Shown here: positions 48,535 through 52,598 of the stretch, in pieces
How positions within the stretch are numbered: position 1 is the stretch's first letter
How the letters are laid out: each line of letters begins with the position of its first letter
Assembly: GCF_947305955.1 (NCBI RefSeq)
Contig: NZ_CAMZFB010000014.1
Span: 1-52,598, forward strand
Reading direction: 5' to 3'
From: an uncultured Brevundimonas sp.
GTDB lineage: Bacteria; Pseudomonadota; Alphaproteobacteria; Caulobacterales; Caulobacteraceae
DNA length: 52,598 bases
Notes under the pieces: model-generated
Databases searched by the model: none
Seen by the model: the letters and a program-made list of their open reading frames with translations, nothing else
What the model was told of the DNA's origin: nothing
Program-made: the position numbers and the translations under genes

Positions 48535-51152
48535 GGCTCGATGCCCTGCGCCTTTTCAACGTCAAACGCTTTGACGGACATGGCGTCTCCATCGAAGGAC
48601 TAAGCGATGGCGTGAACGTCCTGGCCGCACCGAACGAGTTCGGCAAATCGACCAGTTTCGAGGCCCTGACCGCCCTGTTCTTCGCCAAACATTCCAGCCG
48701 TTCGGCGGATGTGATGTCGCTTCGTCCCTACAGCGGCGGCTCCCCCCGTGTGGAAGCCGACATCACCACGGCCAAGGGGCGCTATCGCATCACCAAACAG
48801 TTCCTCGGCAAGGCGGTGGCCCAGGTGGTCGATCTGGACAGCGGCCGCCTGATCGCACAGGCGGACGAGGCCGAGGGCTTCATCGGTGAACTGCTGGGAG
48901 ACGCCACCAGCGGACCTGCCGCGCTACTTTGGGTCAAACAGGGCGTCACCGGTTTGGAAAACCGGACTGACAAAGAAAATAGGAACGAAACCTCCGCCCG
49001 CACCGACCTGCTCCATTCCGTACAGGGCGAGGTCGAAGCCATCACCGGCGGGCGGCGGATGGCCGAAATCCAGTCCACGACCGAGGCCGCTCTGAAAGAA
49101 CTGGTCACGGCCACGGGACGCCCGAAGGTCGGCGGCCGGTATCATGCCGCACTCGATAAGCGTGACCGGCTTCGGTCGGAGATCGATAGGCTGAGAGAGG
49201 ATGTAGACGCCCTGCGCATCGCGCTCGACCAAAGAGCCAGCCAGAACCGTCGCCTCAAGGAGCTCAACAGCCCTGAAGAGGTTGCAGCGCGTGACGCGGC
49301 ACTGGCCACGGCCCAAAGCCAATTCGAAGCCGCCAAATCGCGGCATGAGGTTCTGGAACGCCTGAAGGCCGAGCTGAAGCTGGCACTGACCAATCGTGAC
49401 GCGGCACAGCGCGAACTGGATCAGTTCCAGAGCGCACTGGAAGCCTATGCCACCGTCGCGCAAGAGCTGAAGACGCTGGAACCGCTTCTCGTCGAGGCGA
49501 CCCGCCATCGCGAAGAAGCCAAGGACGCCGAGCACCGCGCCCGCGAAGCCGCAAGCGCCGCCGAAAAGGCCGAAGCCGACGCGCGGTCCGCTCTGGAAAA
49601 ACATGATCTTGCCCAACGCGCGACCGAGGCCGCCAAACGTCTGCAGGCCCTGAAGGACAGTCTCGACAAAGCCCTGTCCTCACGCACCGCGATCGAGGCG
49701 CTGAGGGCCGACCTGTCGGCCAAGACCGTTCCCGACAGCGCGCTGGCCGAGTTGCAGGAGTTGGAGAACACCCTGCTCAAACTGCGGACCATCCGCGACA
49801 ACGCCCGTCCGTCCGTCATCGTCGATTACGATAGCGGTGCCAGCCAGCGGATCCTGATGGACGGCGTCGCGCTCGAACCGTCGCAGGAGCGCCACTACTC
49901 CGGTCGCACCGCCCTGACCGCGCCGGGCATCGGCACCATCCAACTGCGCTCGAACAGTGTGGACGATGCCGCCGAACTGGGCACCTGCGAAGAAAAGCAT
50001 CGCCAGCTGCTGACCGCGCTGGGCACCGAAAGTCTGGCCGCGGCGCGTCTGCGACAGGATCAGGCCAGAGACATCATGGGCCGCATCGAAACCGAGACGG
50101 CGCGTCTGGGCGCGCTGGCTCCCGACGGTATCGAGGCCCTGCAACAGGAGGTGTCAGCCTGCGAACTGGCCGCGCAGGACCTGCCCGAAGACCTGCCTGA
50201 ACGCGACGTCCTGGAGGCGGAGTTCGAAGCCGCCAAAACAAACCGCCACACCTGTATCGAAGCCCAGAAGGCCAGCAGTCTGGCACTCGACAGCGCCACC
50301 AACCGCTATGTCGAAATCGCCACCCGCCACAGCCCGCTGGACAGCCGGTTCAGGCAGATGGGCGAGCAACTGGGTGCGCCCGAAGAGCATCCGGCAAGGC
50401 TGGAGCAACTGAGAGCCGCCCTTCTCGCCGAGCAGACCCGCGTGGACGAGGCAGAAGCCAAGGTGCGCGAGGCACAAAGCTCGGCGACCGACTTCGAGTT
50501 CGCCCAAGCCAATCTTCAGCGCGCCCAATCGGTAAAATCGGCTGCCGAAAAAGAGAGCAACCAGCTTCAGGTCGAGATCGCCAGCCATAACGCCCTGATC
50601 AAGGCCCGTTCAGACGAAGCCGTCGAGGAAAAACTCAACGAGCGGCGCGAAGAACTGGAAGCCGCCGAACAGGGTGTGGACGCGTTCGAGCACGAGATCG
50701 CCATTCTCCAACGCCTGTTAAGCGCTCTGGAAAGCGCCCGTCAGGAAGCCAAGGACCTGTACCTTGCGCCGGTGATGGAAGAACTGCGCCCCTTGCTCTC
50801 CATGCTGTTCGAGGACGTGGCCATCACCTTCGACGACCAGACCCTGCTGCCCGAAAGCCTGATACGAAAAGGTCAGGACGAGGCCGTCGACAAGCTGAGC
50901 GGCGGCATGCGCGAGCAGTTGTCGATCCTCACGCGGCTGGCATTCGCCCGCCTGCTTGCTCGCGATAACCGCCCCATCCCAGTCGTTCTGGACGATGCTC
51001 TGGTCTACTCTGACGACGACCGCATCGAACACATGTTCAACGCCCTTCACCGGCAGTCGAAGGCGCAGCAGATTATCGTCCTCACCTGCCGCCAACGCGC
51101 CTTCCAAAAATTGGGCGGTAACATCCTGGCTTTTACGCCTTGGGAGGGCTGA
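48531..51152 (+). CDS. SbcC/YhaN-like SMC-family ATPase
   Basis: This 873-residue protein has an ABC-type ATPase head split by a long coiled coil. The Walker A segment is APNEFGKST at 33-41, the coiled coil occupies about 180-360 and 500-740, the signature motif is LSGGMREQLSILTRLAFARLL at about 788, and Walker B is PVVLDDALVYSDDD at about 817. I see no CxxC zinc-hook at the coil apex; instead the region between the two coil arms has a small folded segment. The size and missing hook fit YhaN rather than SbcC. It would tether or open DNA for the nuclease encoded just upstream. A strong terminator follows 75 bases later. Confidence 0.9.
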   Translation: MRLDALRLFNVKRFDGHGVSIEGLSDGVNVLAAPNEFGKSTSFEALTALFFAKHSSRSADVMSLRPYSGGSPRVEADITTAKGRYRITKQFLGKAVAQVVDLDSGRLIAQADEAEGFIGELLGDATSGPAALLWVKQGVTGLENRTDKENRNETSARTDLLHSVQGEVEAITGGRRMAEIQSTTEAALKELVTATGRPKVGGRYHAALDKRDRLRSEIDRLREDVDALRIALDQRASQNRRLKELNSPEEVAARDAALATAQSQFEAAKSRHEVLERLKAELKLALTNRDAAQRELDQFQSALEAYATVAQELKTLEPLLVEATRHREEAKDAEHRAREAASAAEKAEADARSALEKHDLAQRATEAAKRLQALKDSLDKALSSRTAIEALRADLSAKTVPDSALAELQELENTLLKLRTIRDNARPSVIVDYDSGASQRILMDGVALEPSQERHYSGRTALTAPGIGTIQLRSNSVDDAAELGTCEEKHRQLLTALGTESLAAARLRQDQARDIMGRIETETARLGALAPDGIEALQQEVSACELAAQDLPEDLPERDVLEAEFEAAKTNRHTCIEAQKASSLALDSATNRYVEIATRHSPLDSRFRQMGEQLGAPEEHPARLEQLRAALLAEQTRVDEAEAKVREAQSSATDFEFAQANLQRAQSVKSAAEKESNQLQVEIASHNALIKARSDEAVEEKLNERREELEAAEQGVDAFEHEIAILQRLLSALESARQEAKDLYLAPVMEELRPLLSMLFEDVAITFDDQTLLPESLIRKGQDEAVDKLSGGMREQLSILTRLAFARLLARDNRPIPVVLDDALVYSDDDRIEHMFNALHRQSKAQQIIVLTCRQRAFQKLGGNILAFTPWEG

Positions 51153-51226
51153 GACCTGTCTCCGCCCAGTTCTAAGTAGGCAAGGAACAACACGCTCTAT
51201 TTTCGTGATCCGCGGATTACCAGACA

Positions 51227-51261
51227 GCAAAAAGCCCCGCGGTTGTGCGGGGCTTTTTTGC
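51227..51261 (+). terminator. Terminator after SbcC-like gene
   Basis: AAAAAGCCCCGC and GCGGGGCTTTTTT pair around a 6-base loop, with a T-run at the + end. It can also work from the other side. Confidence 0.94.
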
Positions 51262-51272
51262 GAACTAACCTT

Positions 51273-51293
51273 TGGGTGCGGGAGTAGGATTTG
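51273..51293. repeat. Copy of the tRNA-Met 3' end (candidate att site, left)
   Basis: The 21 bases are identical to 52544-52564, the 3' end of the tRNA-Met gene; the shared core reads GGGTGCGGGAGTAGGATT. The sequence on both sides differs between the two copies. This is the footprint expected after integration of a mobile element at a tRNA 3' end. Confidence 0.8.
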
Positions 51294-51469
51294 GACAGGC
51301 AGCACTGACCCTATACCGTTCGAATTTACAGCCAAAGTTAGGGCCTCGTCTGAAATATCAGCACACGCAAATGTATGTTTAGCCGCCTGAAAGCCAACTG
51401 CATGCGACCACATACTTCTTAAAATTGGAGTTTCGCGACTGCATGTTAAACAACGGGGAGGTCCTGCCG

Positions 51470-52378
51470 TCAAAATGTTCCTCCCCGTCTCTGGATATCC
51501 TCCAACAAAACGTACAGCGGTGCTGGCCACACGACACCTGCGTCCGCTGCTTTAGTTGCGAGGGCCGTTACGTGTTGGGCACTGATTGGCCCTTCAGAGG
51601 AAAGGGCCGCATATGTGGAGTTCATACAGCCAAGATGCTGCAACACCTCTCCACGTGCCTTTCGTACAATCCACCAAACTCTTGGTAACCAAATCAGCCC
51701 CCATCCAGCATTGAGGACAAGGAGCACAACCAAGCCGTATGCGATGATCCATAGCCATCGCAAAGGGAAAATACCTAGAACGCTCGCGCCCCAGAACAAT
51801 GCGAATACAAAAAATGCCATTATAACGTTCAGAATATTTCCCGAAAGCCAGTCCAGTATAGGCCGACGATTTAGAAGGCGTGGTGCTAAAAATGGAATAT
51901 GGGGAGCGTGCAGTACGAGGTTGGCATACTGCGAAAATTCGAGGGCTACTAATAAATCCACAAGCAATCGATCTACCGTTGCTGTTTTAACAGCCCCACG
52001 GATATAGCTTCCAACTATCTGTTCGACTTCCGGACGGCTAATCTCCGGATAAGATTTTTGTTTCACTTCTGCCAAAAGATTGTGCCGATGGGATAGCAAC
52101 CGCTCTTGCTCATCAGGCCTAACCATAAAGCTTCTGAAAGCGTCCAAGATCGGCTCACATGCTCCGCGTAGATGCCGTAGAAATTCATTTTCTTCTAGGT
52201 AACCCGCATTTGCATTGGGGTCGTAGCCCGCAGCCACTGCTTGTTCAGCGGCCTCTACGGTTGCCGCGTTGATCAGGCGCATTACGGTCGAATATTTAGG
52301 AACGTCCTTTTCAAGAAGATCGTCGGCCACGTGCTGCACGAACTTCCGTCTGGATGCGTTCACTTCGTAACTCAGCAT
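51470..52378 (-). CDS. Membrane protein of unknown function between tRNA-end repeats
   Basis: This is a 302-residue protein with AT-rich codon use, unlike the genes to its left. The N-terminal half is soluble and helical (residues 1-175), then two adjacent membrane helices lie at about 183-205 and 210-232 (ILNVIMAFFVFALFWGASVLG and LWIIAYGLVVLLVLNAGWGL), and a further soluble stretch of about 65 residues follows. I do not recognise a family. It is the only gene between the two copies of the tRNA 3' end, so it is probably cargo of a small integrated element or a remnant of one. A weak ribosome-binding site precedes the ATG at 52378 (GGGGGC). Confidence 0.7.
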   Translation of the reverse strand: MLSYEVNASRRKFVQHVADDLLEKDVPKYSTVMRLINAATVEAAEQAVAAGYDPNANAGYLEENEFLRHLRGACEPILDAFRSFMVRPDEQERLLSHRHNLLAEVKQKSYPEISRPEVEQIVGSYIRGAVKTATVDRLLVDLLVALEFSQYANLVLHAPHIPFLAPRLLNRRPILDWLSGNILNVIMAFFVFALFWGASVLGIFPLRWLWIIAYGLVVLLVLNAGWGLIWLPRVWWIVRKARGEVLQHLGCMNSTYAALSSEGPISAQHVTALATKAADAGVVWPAPLYVLLEDIQRRGGTF

Positions 52379-52499
52379 GAGCCCCCGCTATTTTATAGAC
52401 GTCACAGGCTTTGCAATATCGTTGAATTTTTAATGAAGAGCCAGCGCCCTCATTGAAGCGCTTAACACTACAACAAGCGTGCGCAGTTAATTGCACATA
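52379..52499. other. AT-rich spacer upstream of the membrane-protein gene
   Basis: This 121-base stretch holds the likely promoter of the membrane-protein gene on the minus strand. I see no gene or recognisable site in it. Confidence 0.5.
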
Positions 52500-52536
52500 C
52501 AAAAACTGACCGCAGAGTTATCTCATGCGGTCAGTG
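52500..52536 (-). terminator. Terminator after tRNA-Met gene
   Basis: ACTGACCGCA and TGCGGTCAGT pair around an 11-base loop, and on the minus strand TTTTTG follows. It is placed to end the tRNA transcript. Confidence 0.85.
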
Positions 52537-52543
52537 ATAATGC

Positions 52544-52598
52544 TGGGTGCGGGAGTAGGATTTGAACCTACGACCTTCAGGTTATGAGCCTGACGAGC
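52544..52598 (-). tRNA. tRNA-Met (CAT), initiator-type, 3' part
   Basis: Read on the minus strand, the visible 55 bases contain the anticodon arm with loop CTCATAA between CAGG and CCTG, a T-arm GTAGG-TTCAAAT-CCTAC, and the 3' end ...TCCCGCACCCA, with CCA encoded. The 5' end lies beyond the window edge. The loop CTCATAA and the T-loop TTCAAAT are those of initiator tRNA. The third G:C pair typical of initiators is replaced by A:T (AGG/CCT). Confidence 0.9.

Larger units (their letters stand above)
51153..51469. other. Intergenic region with terminator and tRNA-end repeat
   Basis: This 317-base spacer holds a terminator at 51227-51261 and a 21-base copy of the tRNA-Met 3' end at 51273-51293. 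To the right of that copy the DNA is AT-rich. I see no gene in it; short frames there lack ribosome-binding sites and recognisable protein features. Confidence 0.7.

Noticed and set aside
51425..51688. An 87-codon + strand frame overlapping the 3' end of the membrane-protein gene
   Set aside because: It has poor start context and overlaps a longer minus-strand gene with clear membrane helices.
51273..52564. An integrase gene for the tRNA-bracketed segment
   Set aside because: No tyrosine or serine recombinase motif occurs in any frame of the segment or of the adjacent spacers.
1..52598. CRISPR arrays, rRNA genes or insertion sequences
   Set aside because: I found no regularly spaced repeats, no rRNA-like sequence and no transposase gene or terminal inverted repeats in the window.

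Overview
The window is high-GC bacterial DNA, densely coded, and fits an alphaproteobacterium, possibly Caulobacterales or Sphingomonadales. The pointers are a TonB-dependent receptor with AT-poor coding, the Anbu/alpha-E/ATP-grasp/transglutaminase set, and an initiator-type tRNA with a CAGG/CCTG anticodon stem. The genus cannot be fixed from the sequence alone. AT-richer patches lie at about 4.1-4.5 kb, 40.7-41.5 kb and 51.3-52.5 kb and look acquired.

Layout. 1-1.9 kb: the end of a DHA2-type drug exporter and its HlyD/EmrA adaptor. 1.9-11.7 kb: a catabolic regulon with a CaiB/BaiF CoA-transferase, an HMG-CoA-lyase-type enzyme, a LeuCD-type hydro-lyase, a GntR/UTRA regulator, an isochorismatase-fold amidase, two polysaccharide-deacetylase-fold amidohydrolases and a flavoprotein. 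Three copies of one AT-rich inverted repeat (arms like AAATGATATA and TAGATCATTT, always 4 bases apart) lie in front of its transcription units. My reading is a route for cyclic imides such as an alkylmaleimide: ring opening by the deacetylase-fold enzymes, deamidation, hydration of maleate or citraconate, CoA transfer, and cleavage to central metabolites. 11.8-15.3 kb: two exported class-C-beta-lactamase-fold serine hydrolases and a Tat-type alpha/beta hydrolase. 15.4-26.6 kb: a TonB receptor, a GPH-type symporter, a small helical protein, a methyltransferase, an MFS carrier, an IclR regulator, two isocitrate lyase/PEP mutase family proteins lacking the lyase cysteine, and a DHA2 exporter. 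This is probably a second uptake and catabolic locus, perhaps linked to the first.

26.6-36.6 kb: a secreted DUF885 hydrolase, a TMEM43-family protein, a small exported beta-rich protein, a NarL-type two-component pair with a shared 16-base motif at both ends of its operon, a lipoprotein, a GNAT enzyme, an Lnt-like acyltransferase paralogue and a membrane LytTR regulator. 36.7-40.7 kb: the conserved set of circularly permuted ATP-grasp, alpha-E, transglutaminase and Anbu peptidase.

40.7-52.6 kb: accessory DNA. A secreted SH3 protein is divergent from a 1983-residue DUF4011-helicase-Vsr protein (Hhe-like), which is followed by tightly coupled SbcD/YhaO-like nuclease and SbcC/YhaN-like ATPase genes. 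This is a candidate defence module. To its right a 21-base copy of the 3' end of a tRNA-Met gene, and the tRNA itself at the window edge, bracket a 1.3-kb AT-rich segment with one membrane-protein gene, the signature of integration at a tRNA 3' end.
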